From NCBI GenBank assembly GCA_029891385.1, contig CM057227.1, positions 95,981,818 through 96,045,817 of the forward strand: DNA of 64,000 bases, in the 5' to 3' direction. The notes under the pieces are model-generated. The model was given only the letters and a program-made list of their open reading frames with translations, was not told the DNA's origin and did no database searches. Each line of letters starts with the position of its first letter. Within the stretch, counting starts at the first letter, position 1. The position numbers were made by a program, and so were the translations under genes. Origin of the DNA: Erythroxylum novogranatense (Eukaryota > Streptophyta > Magnoliopsida > Malpighiales > Erythroxylaceae). Below are positions 45,780 through 56,977 of this stretch, piece after piece.

Positions 45780-47400
45780 CAGAACTCTCCAAAGCTCTAA
45801 CTACTCAATTTTCAGAGCAGAAGTGAAATTCAGCCACAGCTCAACACAAAATAGATTACTCATCTACAATATCTAAGGAACAATTGCGGTTATTCAATTA
45901 TGGATTTACCTAGAATATTCCATTTTTGGGTTGAACATTTGGGTTGAACATTGATTGAGAATTCATCATCTCTAGATAGCCCCAAAGCCCTTCAAGGAAA
46001 ACAAATACGAATGAGTTAAACTTGGATTAGACATGCCCTAAATAATATTAGAGATCAGAAGAGTATGTTACCGATGTTGAGATTTTTGGACGAAGTATTG
46101 AGGGGGAGAAGACGGAACTATGAATCGTCTAGCCATAACCATATCCTTCCAAGTAGAGATTCTTTACGAAGTTTCGAGAAAAGATTTGAGAAAGGAAATC
46201 AAGATTGAATAAAAAATCGAAAATAATCGAATTGAATATACTTACTTGAGCCAGATCCCCTCATCGGTTAGTCCCAAAAAAGTTGAACCCTAAAATGCCT
46301 CCTCTCCCTCCAATAATGCAAGATCTGGATAGTTGAAACTCGAAAGGTCATACCCTAATCGCAAAATTTTCTGTAGTTGAGAAAGTTTCTAGAGTTGATT
46401 TACCTATGTGAAGAATAGAGCATGAGAAACTCTATGGATCCATGTTTGCATCACCGATAGATCGTAAGTTCTCTTCTAACCTAATCGAGCAAGGGATAGA
46501 AGATTCGAGAAAAGCTTTAAGTAGTTATACCCAATTGGTAAAATGAATTTGTAAAATGTAGTATAATGTGTTTTAGTGCTGAACGACGTCGTATGCCTAC
46601 CTAGTGAATTTTAGTGGTACAATTGGGTTTATCTCAATTCAGAGCTAACCCTCTTTTGATGTAATCTCCAGCATTTTTAATGAATTTTTTAAATTCTAAA
46701 AAAATTATAAGTTTACAAGTTACTTTATGTAATCTCATAATTCTTCAACTATAAACTAATATAATTTGTTTACTTATACAATTCAATTTGTAATTTTGTT
46801 TTCTTAACTAATTTTAATCAACAATGTAACTAAAATTTTAATTCCCAACTTTAATTTAACAATCTTTCATTTACCAATTTTAATCAACATTCTTAGTTTC
46901 TTACTCAAGTTAACTCCACAATGAAGAGTTAACATGCACTACACAATTCAATTTAATTGACACAATTCACCAATAAATGTGATAGAAATGCAAACATTTA
47001 ACTTTCTTAACTTAATTACTTATATTAAATCTTATATTGAAATGATTAATCATATATTAAACACTTTTATATACAAACAATAATTAGTAAATTGTATGAT
47101 TCATATAAATTATTTAACAAATTAACAACTTAATGCGTTAATTTTGAAATTGAAAATGCTTAAATTATATTGAAATTGAAAAACTCACATAAACAATTAC
47201 AACTTTGAAACCCAAATTTTCCAATGCATTTGTTTTTTTAAATAGATTGACAATGCCTAAATTATATTGAAATTGAACCAACTTATACAAATATTTCCAT
47301 CTTTTAATATTGACTTGTATACAGGACCAATGCTGAAGACGCTAGTTTCATATGAAATTAATTATATTGCCTAAGACACCCAAAAGAAACAAGGAACCAC
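45780..47400. other. intergenic DNA, possibly 5' region of the hAT element
   Basis: 45900-46560 is of mixed composition with no clear frame. As it lies upstream of the minus-strand hAT pseudogene, it may contain its leader or promoter. 46660-47400 is AT-rich with nothing recognisable. Confidence 0.35.
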
Positions 47401-47408
47401 AACTATTA

Positions 47409-48110
47409 AGTGCTTGTTTAGATGAGCTTATATCAGTAGAGTTTTTGTTAGTAGAACTTTTCTAAGAAGAGCTTTTCTAATAAATCAGTTGACTGTTTGA
47501 TTGTCATTTAAAAAATAGCTTTTTTGAAAGAGTTTCATATAATAGACATTTAGTAACATAAAAATAAAAACAATTTTAATTTTAACTATATTTTATTTTG
47601 TAATAAAATTATTTATGCATATAACTATTATTTAAAATATATTAAACAATATACAAAGCACAATATATTAATTATTATATAATTTTAAACCATATGAAAC
47701 ATAAATGAAAATATATCTAGCCAAATCTTTTATATGGATTATAATATAAGTAAAACTAATATAAAAATACATATTAAAACATATAAAAAGTCAAATAATA
47801 TTATATAAATATCAAAATAAACATGAAGATGTGTTTAAGTATTGTGAGAATTATGTGTAAAAACATAAGGGTAAAAGGGACAAAAAATAGGCTCATTAAT
47901 TGATCTAAAAATATACCTAAAAAGTACTTTTTGAAAAACTCCAAATTTAAACTTCTCAAAAAGCTATATTTTAACTTCCAAAAAAGTCATTTATATGAAA
48001 AAAAGTACATTTAGATTTTACAGTCAAATACTCTTTTTTCTTAAAAATAACTTTTGCAATAAAAAAGTATTTATTTGGCCTCCAAAAGCTAGCTAAAACA
48101 AATAGCCACT
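47409..48110. mobile_element. hAT-type MITE
   Basis: The left end AGTGCTTGTTTAGATGAGC and the right end GCTAAAACAAATAGCCACT are imperfect inverted repeats. The flanking 8 bp are AACTATTA on the left and AACTAAAG on the right, a partial match to an 8-bp duplication. The interior is AT-rich, with partly mirrored motifs (AAGAGCTTTT against AAAAAGCT). Such AGTGxxTGTTT ends are common in nonautonomous plant hAT elements. Confidence 0.55.
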
Positions 48111-48118
48111 AACTAAAG

Positions 48119-48554
48119 CCAAATCCAAGCCTGTTGGCTTCTTTCTCTTCCTTTACTTTTTTTAAAATGAAATTTAGGGTAAAAGCTACAAGTTTATGCT
48201 GAAGACTAAGTAAGTTTTAATTTTTAGAAAAAATTATTCTTTTACATTTTATTAAAAATCAGTAAAACATACGTAACATGTAAAAATTTATTCTTTTACA
48301 TTTTATTAAAATGTCCATAAAATATACGTAACACATAAATCATATGTAAATAAATAAAATATTATTAATAAAATGTTCTAACTTAACTCTTAAATTCAAT
48401 TTGAATATACCAAATTTAATTTAAATTAAAATAATTATATTAAATTATTAATTTATATTACAAATTACAAACATTAATAATAAGATATTTTAAAAAATTA
48501 GTTCTACCGCTAAAAATCCCTAAGTAGAGTAACAGTAGTACATAAGTATTGGCT
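48119..48554. other. AT-rich intergenic stretch
   Basis: A short tandem duplication (CATACGTAACATGTAAA...TATACGTAACACATAAA) lies at about 48268-48338. Nothing else was seen. Confidence 0.45.
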
Positions 48555-48559
48555 ATAAC

Positions 48560-48965
48560 TGTTGAGATTTGACTCCTTTGTTATCCCATATTGATTGGGG
48601 ACAACAATTAAGACAAGTCTCTTACCTATATAAGGAGGTGTCTATCTCCTTGTCTAGTGCACCAAACAAAGTCAAAGATTTGTATGACAAATTTGACTCT
48701 AATTAAATTCCTCTTTTGAGGTGAGAGTTGGAGAGTTTGTCTTGTATCTTTCTTTGTGAGTGTGTTGGTGTATTGGGGGATTGGGTGAGAGGAAAAATTG
48801 TGTGATTGTAAGAATTTTTCACATTGTGGATTTTCTTCTCAGTGCTCGTGGTTTTTCTCCGGTTTGGGAGTTTTCACGTAAATTCTCTTGTGTTGTTATT
48901 TTCTGATATATTTTTGTCTATTAAATATCCTTGGGTGTGAGTTTGGAAGGTCTCAATTCCCAACA
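48560..48965 (+). repeat. copia E 5' LTR
   Basis: TGTTGAGATTTG to TTCCCAACA, 406 bp. A TATA-like CTATATAAGG lies near 48637. Confidence 0.92.
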
Positions 48966-49005
48966 AGTGGTATCAGAGCCAAGATGTATTTTTCTTGAAA
49001 ATTCT

Positions 49006-49054
49006 AAGTATGCTCTGTGGTCGCAGTTTTGACTGATCTTCTACATCAGAAAAG
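49006..49054 (+). promoter_or_regulatory. conserved copia leader motif, copy in E
   Basis: AAGTATGCTCTGTGGTCGC and, 9 nt later, ATCTTCTACATCAGAAAAG. It corresponds to the blocks in the leaders of copia A and D. Confidence 0.55.
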
Positions 49055-49254
49055 ATTTTCTTGAGAAAGGTTTATTAAGTGCGGTGGAGTTTTGGTGTGG
49101 TAGTGTGATAGTACATGTCTAGGAAAGTTTTGGCTAAGGAAAGACTTGGTATTTAAGAGTGTCCATTGTGATCGACCTCTCTTTCCTGGAAACTTTCCTG
49201 GTGTACTATTCATTTCTATGGTAAAATTCATCAAGGCAGAAGAGCACAGGAAAA

Positions 49255-50066
49255 ATATCAGGAAATAAGCCTTCGAATCTTTTTAGATTTGAGGTGGAAA
49301 AATTCGACGGAAAAATCAATTTTGGCTTGTGGCAAGTACAAGTCAGGGATATTTTGATTCAGTCAGGGTTACACAAGGCATTGAAAGGCAGACAAATCTC
49401 TGATAGCAGTACAGGAAAATCTAGTATGAGCGATGAAGATTGGGAGGATCTGGATATGAGAGCAGCAAGTGGGATACGATTGTGTTTGGCTAAGAATGTC
49501 CTTGCGAATGTGCATGGAATAGCTACAACAAAGGAGCTCTGGGAAAAGCTCGAGGAGTTGTATCAAACAAAGGGTGTCTCAAATCAAGTGTACCTAAAGG
49601 AGTGGTTTCATACACTGCGGATGAAGGAAGATACTTCAATTTCAGATCATTTAAGTGTTCTCAATGGAATCGTCTCTGAACTGGAGGCAATTGGAGTTCG
49701 TATAGATGATGAGGATCAAGCTTTGAGACTCATCTAGTCTCTTCCACCTTCATATGAACACATGAAACCGATTTTGATTCATGGGAAGGAGAAGATAGTT
49801 TTTTCAAGTCACGGAAAACTCTTTTCAGAAGAGAGAAGACTGGGTGGTGGAAATGTTCCTGAAAACTCAGCTTTGATGGTAGCTGGATATCAGAAGAAGA
49901 ACTCCATGAAGAAAAATGTAGTATGCTGAAATTGTGAACAATCTGGGCATGTGAAGAAAAATTGTCCGAGAGGTAGAGCGGGTTCGACAAAAGGCTCTGG
50001 GTCAGTTAATGGAGAGACTGACAATGTTGCTAACATTGTCTCCATGGATGATGATCTTGTTCTCTA
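49255..50066 (+). pseudogene. copia E gag
   Basis: Homology suggests the protein starts at 49255, where ATA precedes SGNKPSNLFRFEVEKFDG; functional relatives would have ATG, so the start codon is probably lost (G to A). The gag domain follows: FGLWQVQVRDILIQSGLHKA, LAKNVLANVHGIATTKELW, YLKEWFHTLRMKEDTSISDH. A TAG at 49735-49737 interrupts it. The frame continues through YEHMKPILIHGKEKI to a zinc knuckle written C-stop-NCEQSGHVKKNC (TGA within, from TGG), and ends naturally at TAA after MDDDLVL (about 50066). The next 390 bp lack coding capacity, so there never was a pol in this copy or it was deleted cleanly. Confidence 0.8.
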
Positions 50067-50459
50067 AAAGGGGGGCATGTACATCCTCATGGCATGCCGC
50101 TAATCCCAAAGTTGCCATGAAAGAGGATGTGTTACTGTTAGTGGGTCCACAAGTTTGCACACGGGCATTGGTTTGACATTAATGCAAGGTGTGTGGTGGA
50201 ATTTATGTCGATGGCTGATGAACTTCCAGGAAAGTCAAATATGGAAGTTGCACCATAATTTTTCAGCAAGGTTATTTTCGACATGTGTCGAAGTAAAAGG
50301 CTTAGAATTGATATATTCTAAGTGGGTATGCTTTTATGGTGGAGCATGATGCTATGAAGCATGATAATTCTCTGCATTGAGAGTTATGTTATTTTCAGGA
50401 GATATTCATTAAGGTTGAGTGTGGTTGTGGGATTAACCAAAGTCGCCAAAGGTGGAGAT
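50067..50459 (+). other. noncoding tail of copia E
   Basis: No frame is preserved and no pol block is recognisable. It begins with a GGGGGGCATG tract and ends with AAGTCGCCAAAGGTGGAGATTG, the polypurine region typical of Tork-like copias. Confidence 0.6.
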
Positions 50460-50481
50460 TGTTAAGATTTGTCTCATTTGT
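50460..50481 (+). repeat. copia E 3' LTR, first part
   Basis: First 22 bp of the LTR. The remaining 384 bp lie at 55308-55691 after copia F. Confidence 0.9.
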
Positions 50482-50729
50482 TGAGAAAATTTGTGAATGG
50501 ATTCAACTGATAATCACTTCTTCTATCGATCTTTATTACTTGCCTCAGTTTATATACAACGCTTGTTAACATCTATTACCAAGAATATCTCCTATACACT
50601 AGCAACTAGAAAATACTATCCAAGATTATTGCCCCTAAAATAGGAAGAGAATCAAGAATACAGGTCAACATAATATATTTAGAAGATATGTGGGGAGATA
50701 TTAAGATCTGTGATCTTATCCAACTATCA
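50482..50729 (-). repeat. copia F 3' LTR
   Basis: TGAGAAAATTTG to CCAACTATCA, 248 bp. Confidence 0.92.
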
Positions 50730-50736
50730 CCCCCCC

Positions 50737-52887
50737 TCAAGCTAGCGGAGTCGGGTCTCGAATACGCAGCTTGTGAACAAAAGTGTCGAACGGTCCCTTC
50801 GATAACGCCTTGGTGAAAATATCTGCAAGTTGACCATGAGTAGAAACATATATCGGATGAATAGTGTTACGTTGAATTTCATCCCGAAGGAAATGACAAT
50901 CTACTTGGATATGCTTAGTGCGGCTATGAAAAATAGGGTTACGAGAGATATGAATAGTAGACTGGTTGTCACAATGGAGCAACATTGGTGAAGGGTAAGA
51001 TATGCCAAGTGTGCCCAATAAGCCATGGAGCCAGAGTAGTTCACATGTTGTATTTGCCATGGATCGATACTCTGCTTCTGCAGAAGATCGCAATACTCGG
51101 TCTTGCTTCTTTGTTTTCCAAGAAACTGGTGAGGAGCCAAGCTGGATGAACCAACCAGTCAAAGAACGCCGCGAAAGAGGACAAGCAGCCCAGTCAGAAT
51201 CACACCAACCATGAATGCAAAGGTCACATTGTTTGTCTAGCAGGATACCACGTCCCAAGGTACCTTTAACATAGCGCACCACCCGAAGTGTCGCATCCCA
51301 GTGATCATCCTTCGGTTGTTGCATGAACTGAGAGAGTACATGTACAGAGTATGCAAGGTCAGGACGCGTGAAGCACAGATAAATTAACCGCCCAACTAAC
51401 CGGCGATATTGGTCAGGACGCGCCATGTCTGGACCTTATGCAAGAGCAAGTTTGTGATTCGGCTCCATGGGAGTAGAAGCGGGGCGAGCTCCAGAGAAAC
51501 CGACCTCATTAACAATGTCAAGAGCATATTTGTGTTGGGACAGAAAAACACCACTAGGTCCCCTTGCTACTTCTACACTCAAAAAATATTTCAATTTTCC
51601 AAGATCTTTCATGTGAAAACAATTGCTCAGATATGTCTTAAAATCATGAATAGCCATGTCATTATTCCCGGTTATGATGAGATCATCAACATAAACTAAA
51701 AGATGAAGGAGTGTATCACCTCGGCGAAGGGAGAAGAGTGAATAATCTTCATAAGACTGCTGAAAACCATAATCAAGAAGAGCCGAAGATAGTTTGGCGA
51801 ACCAACACCGAGGAGCTTGCTTAAGCCCATACAATGATTTTCGAAGACGACATACATCATCTGGATTAGAAGTGAGAAAACCCGGTGGAAGTCTCATATA
51901 CACTTCCTCGTCTAGATCCCCATGTAAGAATGCATTGTGGACATCCATTTGATGCAAACCCCAATCCTTTGCAGCGGCCACAGCCAACAAGAGATGAACT
52001 GTTACCATTTTGGCTACGGGGGCGAAGGTTTCATGATAGTCAATTCCAGTCTTTTGATGATTACCAAGAATTACAAGACGAGCTTTACAGCGCTCTACCG
52101 ACCCGTCAGAATGATATTTTATTTTGTACACCCATTTGCACCCTAGAGCTTTTTTTCCAGGAGGAAGGGTGGTGACATCCCAAATACCATTCCTTTCAAG
52201 AGCCGTCATTTCATTTTTCATTGCCTCACGCCAACATTGCTCCTTAATAGCCTGAGCAAAGGTACTTGGTTCCTGTGTAGCTACTATGGCAGCAAGAAAG
52301 TGCTTATGCTGAGAATTAAAAGAAGCACTATGGAAAACATTGGGTAAAGGATAAGACTCACCAGGAGGATGTCGTGGTGTGGATGAGCATGAAGATGGAC
52401 TAAGCTTTTGAACAATATGAGTGATGAAATCACGCAGAAGAATTGAAGGCTTGTGCTGTCTTTGGCCACGACCGAAAATATTAACACCATCCTCTTGTGC
52501 ATGAGTCTCTTCATTTCGTGCAACTTCACAGACGTGGGTATCTTCATGGCATTGCATGGTGGGACATTCATTAGAATTGTCTTCATCCAAATCGGTTGTA
52601 CCATGTGTAAGATCATTGTCAGTGGAAATAATATTTTCTATTGGCAAGGAACTATCATCATCCATATTGTCAAGCGAGTGTGCAGGTTGTTTAGCTGATA
52701 ACATTGGGATTTTGGTCTCATAAAATTCCGCATCACGAGAAACCAGCAACATATACGTATCTAAATCATACAATAGCCATCCTTTCTTCCCTGGTGCGTA
52801 ACCAATAAAAACAAACTTCCGAGAACGAGAAGCAAACTTGTCTCCACCTCGAGCTTGGTTGTGTGCATAAGCCAGACATCCAAACAC
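50737..52887 (-). pseudogene. copia F reverse transcriptase and RNase H
   Basis: Two long open blocks (52887-51436 and 51426-50737) are joined by one stop (TAA) in the segment LALA-GPDMARPDQYRRL. The first block begins with the integrase tail (FGCLAYAHNQARGGDKF), passes an acidic linker and then gives [70 protein letters not shown], the catalytic YVDDLIITG and KDLGKLKYFLSVEV. The second gives CDSDWAACPLSRRS (Asp), RSSAEAEYRSMA (Glu), HCDNQSTIHISRNP (Asp) and GQLADIFTKAL. All catalytic residues are present. One stop is all that separates this half from being open. Confidence 0.92.
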
Positions 52888-54234
52888 TCTAATTTCATTA
52901 TAAGAGGGAGGTCATCTATATAACAATTCATAAGGAGTGCAACCATCAAGTAAAGCAGTTGGCGTGCGATTAATCAGATAACAAGCAGCAAGAATGCATT
53001 CCCCCCAAAAACGGATCGGTAATCCTCCTTGAAATCGAAGAGCACGAGCCACATTGAGAATATGACTATGCTTGCGCTTGACTCTTCCGTTCTGTTGAGG
53101 CGTCCCGACACAAGAGTTTTGCAAAATAATACCTTGATCAGAAAAATAATTTTTTAGACTGGTAAACTCAGTGCCATTGTCACTACGCACCACCTTGACC
53201 TGTTTGTTATACTGCCGTTCAATCATTTTAAAAAACCGAGCAAACATTGATGGTACTTCTTTTTTATCAACCAACAAAAATACCCAAACTCCTCTAGAAA
53301 AATCGTCCACAATGGTAAGAAAATATGATGCTCCACATGAAGAGATAGCACGATAAGGACCCCACAAGTCACAATGAATCAAACTAAATAAATCGAGGCG
53401 CCTTATTATTAATTGAGAACTTTTTCGAGTTTGTTTTGCTCGGTGACTGATTTGACAATCTGTACTAACATCAACATTCTTAGAGGAAGTAACAACAGGT
53501 AACTGTTTAACAACTTGAAACGAAGGATGACCCATACGCCTATGCCATAATTCTAAAGACGATGTTTCTGTCACCTTGTAAGCCTTCAAGGGCGCCATGT
53601 CCCGGAAATAATATAGTCTATCTTTTCGCTCACCTGCACCAATCAGCATCCTCGAAGTGCGGTCCTATATGGCACACAAAGTAGAGGTAAAGTGAATCAG
53701 ACAATCTTTTTCATCAAGCAACTGAGAGACGGATAAAATATTGCAACATAGCCCAGGAACAAATAAGACATGTTTTAACATCAAAATTTTGCCTAATATC
53801 ACAGTTCCTTCTTTTGCTGTAATGGAAGTCGTACCATTGGGCATTCCCATGGGACTTCCAGGAATGTCTCGAACATCTTGCAATAATTTCACATTACCAG
53901 TCATATGATTCGATGCACCAGTGTCGATAATCCAGGTAGAGTCCTTACTAGTTATACGCCTACCATCTCCTACCTTTTGATTCTGTAACAATGATATAAG
54001 TGCCTCCCATTGTTCATTTGTGATAGTAGCTGGTTTTTCTATCATATTTTCACCAGATACATTATGTGTCGTCATGGCCCCATCAGAGGCCAAGCCATGC
54101 ACTGCATTTGCACGAAAAGCAGTGCCTTTGCCACGACCTCCACGGCTACTACTTGCTCGACCACCACCTCCTCGTCCTTGTTGTCTTTCGGTCCACCATT
54201 CCGGATAACCGATAATTTTAAAACAGCCACTCAC
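52888..54234 (-). pseudogene. copia F protease and integrase
   Basis: The upper block (54234-53665) runs from the zinc-knuckle tail (GCFKIIGYPEWW) through a Gly/Arg-rich stretch to the protease site WIIDTGASNHMTG (about 53947-53909) and VLFVPGLCCNILSVSQL. A stop (CAG to TAG) follows LCAI. The lower block (53649-52912) has the integrase zinc finger (WHRRMGHPSF; its CxxC pair is reduced to C-QISHRAKQ), SLIHCDLWGPYRA (Asp), VRSDNGTEF (Asp), TPQQNGRVKRKHSHI (Glu of VERKH replaced by Lys) and TALLDGCTPYELL. A stop precedes the integrase tail. Loss of the catalytic Glu would by itself inactivate it. Confidence 0.88.
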
Positions 54235-55041
54235 TTCATGCCCGGACTTATTACAATGAGTGCAAAATAAGTCTCGGTTTGACTCTCGGCTTCTTGGATC
54301 ACCTCTTCCATGACCTCAGCTTCCGGTTCGTGTTGCCAGAGATAGAATTTCCTTGCGCTCCTCAGAGGACCTAATAACATTCTTCATTCGCTCTTCTTGT
54401 ATAATGGTAGAGTATACTCTGTTTAATGTCGGCAAAGGATCAATAGCCAACAAATTTGAACGAGTTGTTCCATAGATTGAATCATCTAGCCCCATGAGAA
54501 ACTCATGAACATGTTCCTCATCCCTTTTCTGTTGCAGGCGCTTGTTCACGTCACATGAGCACTCTCCACGAATGCAGATTACACTTTGATCATAACTTGC
54601 CATGTCATCCCAAAGTTTCTTTATTTTTTCATAATAATCAACAATGGCCATTCCCCGTTGTTTGCAATCAGAAAGCTCACTCTTGATTTATTGAATTCAT
54701 GGTCCATTCGAAACTGCAAATCGCCCCTTTAAATCATCCCAAAGACCTTTTGCCGTTTCTGAATACGATACAGTAGATCGTAGCGTTGGCTCGATGGTGT
54801 TCATAAGCCACGTAACGACCATGGACTAAACTATCCACCACTCCTCTTCATCGTCTGTCGTTTTCTCGACGGTTCCGTCAATGAATCCCCATTTTCATCG
54901 GGCTCGTAAAGCCGTTTTGATAGCTCGTGCCCACTCATCGTAATTCGCCTCACCCTTTAGTTGCACTTGGGTGATAATAGTTCCTGTTGTATCAGCTGTA
55001 GTTAGATCAAAGGGGCTAGGTTTTGGTTTTGAGGAAGCCAT
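54235..55041 (-). pseudogene. copia F gag
   Basis: The ATG at 55041 (MASSKPKPSPFDLTTAD) opens directly after the primer-binding site. The N-terminal part (ANYDEWARAIKTALRAR) hits a TGA from CGA, then stops near 54826 and 54715. The block 54651-54316 (MAIVDYYEKIKKLWDDMASY ... RVYSTIIQEERMKN) is open. A TGA (from CGA) follows, and then the zinc knuckle CTHCNKSGHEVSGC near 54262-54221 is complete. Architecture is that of Ale-type gag, which assembles particles. Confidence 0.85.
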
Positions 55042-55054
55042 GGCTCTGATACCA

Positions 55055-55302
55055 TGAGAAAATTTGTGAATGGATTCAACTGATAATCACTTCTTCTATT
55101 AATCTTTATTACTTGCCTCAGTTTATATACAACGCTTGCTAACATCTACTACCAAGAATATCTCCTATAAACTAGCAACTAGAAAATACTATCCAAGATT
55201 ATTGCCCCTAAAATAGGAAGAGAATCAAGAATACAGGTCAACATAATATATTTAGAAGATATGTGGGGAGATATTAAGATCTGTGATCTTATCCAACTAT
55301 CA
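55055..55302 (-). repeat. copia F 5' LTR
   Basis: 248 bp, five differences from the 3' LTR. Confidence 0.92.
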
Positions 55303-55307
55303 TTTGT

Positions 55308-55691
55308 TGTCCCATATTGGTTGGGGACAACAATTGAGACAAGTCTCTTACCTATATAAGAAGGTGGCTATTTCCTTGTCTAGTGCACCAAACAAAGTCA
55401 AAGATTTGTATGACAAATTTGACTCTAATTAAATTCCTCTTTTGAGGTGAGAGTTGGAGAGTTTGTCTTGTATATTTCTTTGTGAATGTGTTGGTGTATT
55501 GGGGGATTGGGTGAGAGGAAAAATTGTGTGATTGTAAGAATTTTTCACATAGTGGATTTTCTTCTTAGTGCCAGTGGTTTTTCTCCGGTTTGAGAGTTTC
55601 CACGTAAATTCTCTTGTATTGTTATTTTCTGATATATTTTTGTCTATTAAATATCCTTGGGTGTAAGTTTGGAAGGTTTCAATTCCCAACA
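55308..55691 (+). repeat. copia E 3' LTR, second part
   Basis: Continuation of 50460-50481 after copia F; 55303-55307 is the duplicated TTTGT. It ends TTCCCAACA. Confidence 0.9.
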
Positions 55692-55696
55692 ATAAC

Positions 55697-56589
55697 TAGA
55701 CTTGTATTATATTGGAATTTGGTTTGATATGAATCGAATTTAATTCACCTTAATTTTTTAATGAAAACCAAGCACATACGACACGCAAGGCAAGCCTGTC
55801 CGTAAAAGATGAAGTTTACGCATAATATTATAATTATGATCGTTTATCAAATCTCACGTCTCTAATTAACTTGGCTGCTTAATGAAAAGTTCTACTAACC
55901 ACATACTCATTCACCAACTGGAGAAGGTTCTTTTGTATACTCCTTTAAAATTTCTAATTTTGTCCAAAATTTTCAAACTCCATTGACAATTCCAAAAATG
56001 AAAATCTTGATTAAAATTCAAATCCCTATATCCGCCCAATAAAATAAAAAACAAGCAACCATTAATATTCACGACATCTATGATCTATCTATTTCATTTT
56101 CAACAGGATGGAAGGTTTTATTATGAAGAAAAATTGAGAAGACTTTGTGGATGGTGGACGTCGTCAACCAAATTATTCTTTGTCTCGGGTCTTCCCTGTT
56201 GCATACGGCATATCACCATATACCCTTGAACAGAAGCTTCCAAGGAAATCAAACAGCCTGCAGAATATTTAAACATACCTTCTTCGTCAATGGGAACTAC
56301 TAATTTGGAAAAACCTGATATATTTAGCAATCACAGTCTCTCCATCCTCAGCACCAAGATGACGCAAAACCAACTCCTCCAAACACCCATCGCCATATGC
56401 ATGTTGCAAAGATTAACACTTGTCACAAATCTTCAAATGCTCCACACTGTCTTCTATTGCGGTGTAAAAACAGAAGAAAAGCCAGTACATCACAAGCAAT
56501 CCTCTATTGCAAAATGACAATACATCATATATAATAAACATTGAAAAAGTCTATTAATAAAAAAATCAGCAATCTTAAAGAGCATGGCT
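55697..56589. other. unassigned DNA left of copia I
   Basis: No transposon border was found. Between 56110 and 56520 the minus strand has short protein-like runs: [20 protein letters not shown] in one frame, and the 69-codon open frame 56330-56121 with [20 protein letters not shown]. These could be a fragment of a host gene, but I do not recognise it and there is no complete frame. Confidence 0.35.
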
Positions 56590-56770
56590 AATCTCCATCT
56601 TTTATCTTGTATGACTTTTTCGAAATTTAATGGCTCATTATCTACAAGAAGACAATACAATTCCTCATTTTCAAGAATAACATCATTAGATCTTGCGTAA
56701 ATGTCTCTTATAACTTTCATTTTCCTTGAATTTTCTTCACAAGTTAACATAAGTAATTCTTGTATAAGTA
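56590..56770 (-). pseudogene. copia I, linker before reverse transcriptase
   Basis: Minus-strand translation gives RKMKVIRDIYARSNDVILEN then DNEPLNFEKVIQDKRWRLAM, the stretch before the copia reverse transcriptase (RxxRxxxEIYE...PxxFEEAxxDxxWRxAM). It stops just past this point. The other half of copia I lies to the right of copia H, which was inserted here with duplication CTGTG. Confidence 0.7.
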
Positions 56771-56775
56771 CTGTG

Positions 56776-56977
56776 AGAAAGAGAAAAGCAATATAACAGA
56801 AAAAGGTGAGTGCTCCTGCAATCTGCACACCTCACAAATCGTGCGTGGTGTGATATATACACTTATAATAACAGCATTTGGTACAGGGGAGAATATCAAC
56901 CATACACGTGTATGGTTTATTTTAACTCTACAGTTGTCATCATTAATGATAAATGCACATTATATTATATTCTAATA
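56776..56977 (-). repeat. copia H 3' LTR
   Basis: 202 bp; contains CATACACGTGTATGG, a palindromic G-box-like core (56910-56924 region), where the other LTR has CATACACATGTATGG. Confidence 0.92.

Larger units (their letters stand above)
50482..55302 (-). mobile_element. copia F (Ale/Retrofit-like), complete structure
   Basis: LTRs of 248 bp at 50482-50729 (3') and 55055-55302 (5'). Target duplication TTTGT at 50477-50481 and 55303-55307. Primer-binding site complement GGCTCTGATACCA abuts the 5' LTR, and the purine tract (minus strand TTGAGGGGGGG) abuts the 3' LTR. The LTRs differ at 5 sites (2%). Gag starts at 55041, overlapping the end of the primer-binding site, so there is almost no leader. 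All pol domains are present, but about ten stops break them. It sits in the 3' LTR of copia E. Confidence 0.93.
48560..55691 (+). mobile_element. copia E, gag-only, with copia F in its 3' LTR
   Basis: The 5' LTR is 48560-48965 and the 3' LTR is 50460-50481 plus 55308-55691 (406 bp each). The target duplication ATAAC is at 48555-48559 and 55692-55696. The primer-binding site TGGTATCAGAGCC is at 48968-48980, and the polypurine tract (AAAGGTGGAGATTG) is at the 3' LTR border. The internal part is only about 1.5 kb and holds a Tork-like gag but no protease, integrase, reverse transcriptase or RNase H. LTR differences: 20 in 406. This is a nonautonomous copia that keeps leader, gag and cis signals. 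Confidence 0.9.

Noticed and set aside
48560..55691. One full-length copia spanning E and F
   Set aside because: F has its own LTRs and TTTGT duplication, lies on the opposite strand and belongs to a different copia type.
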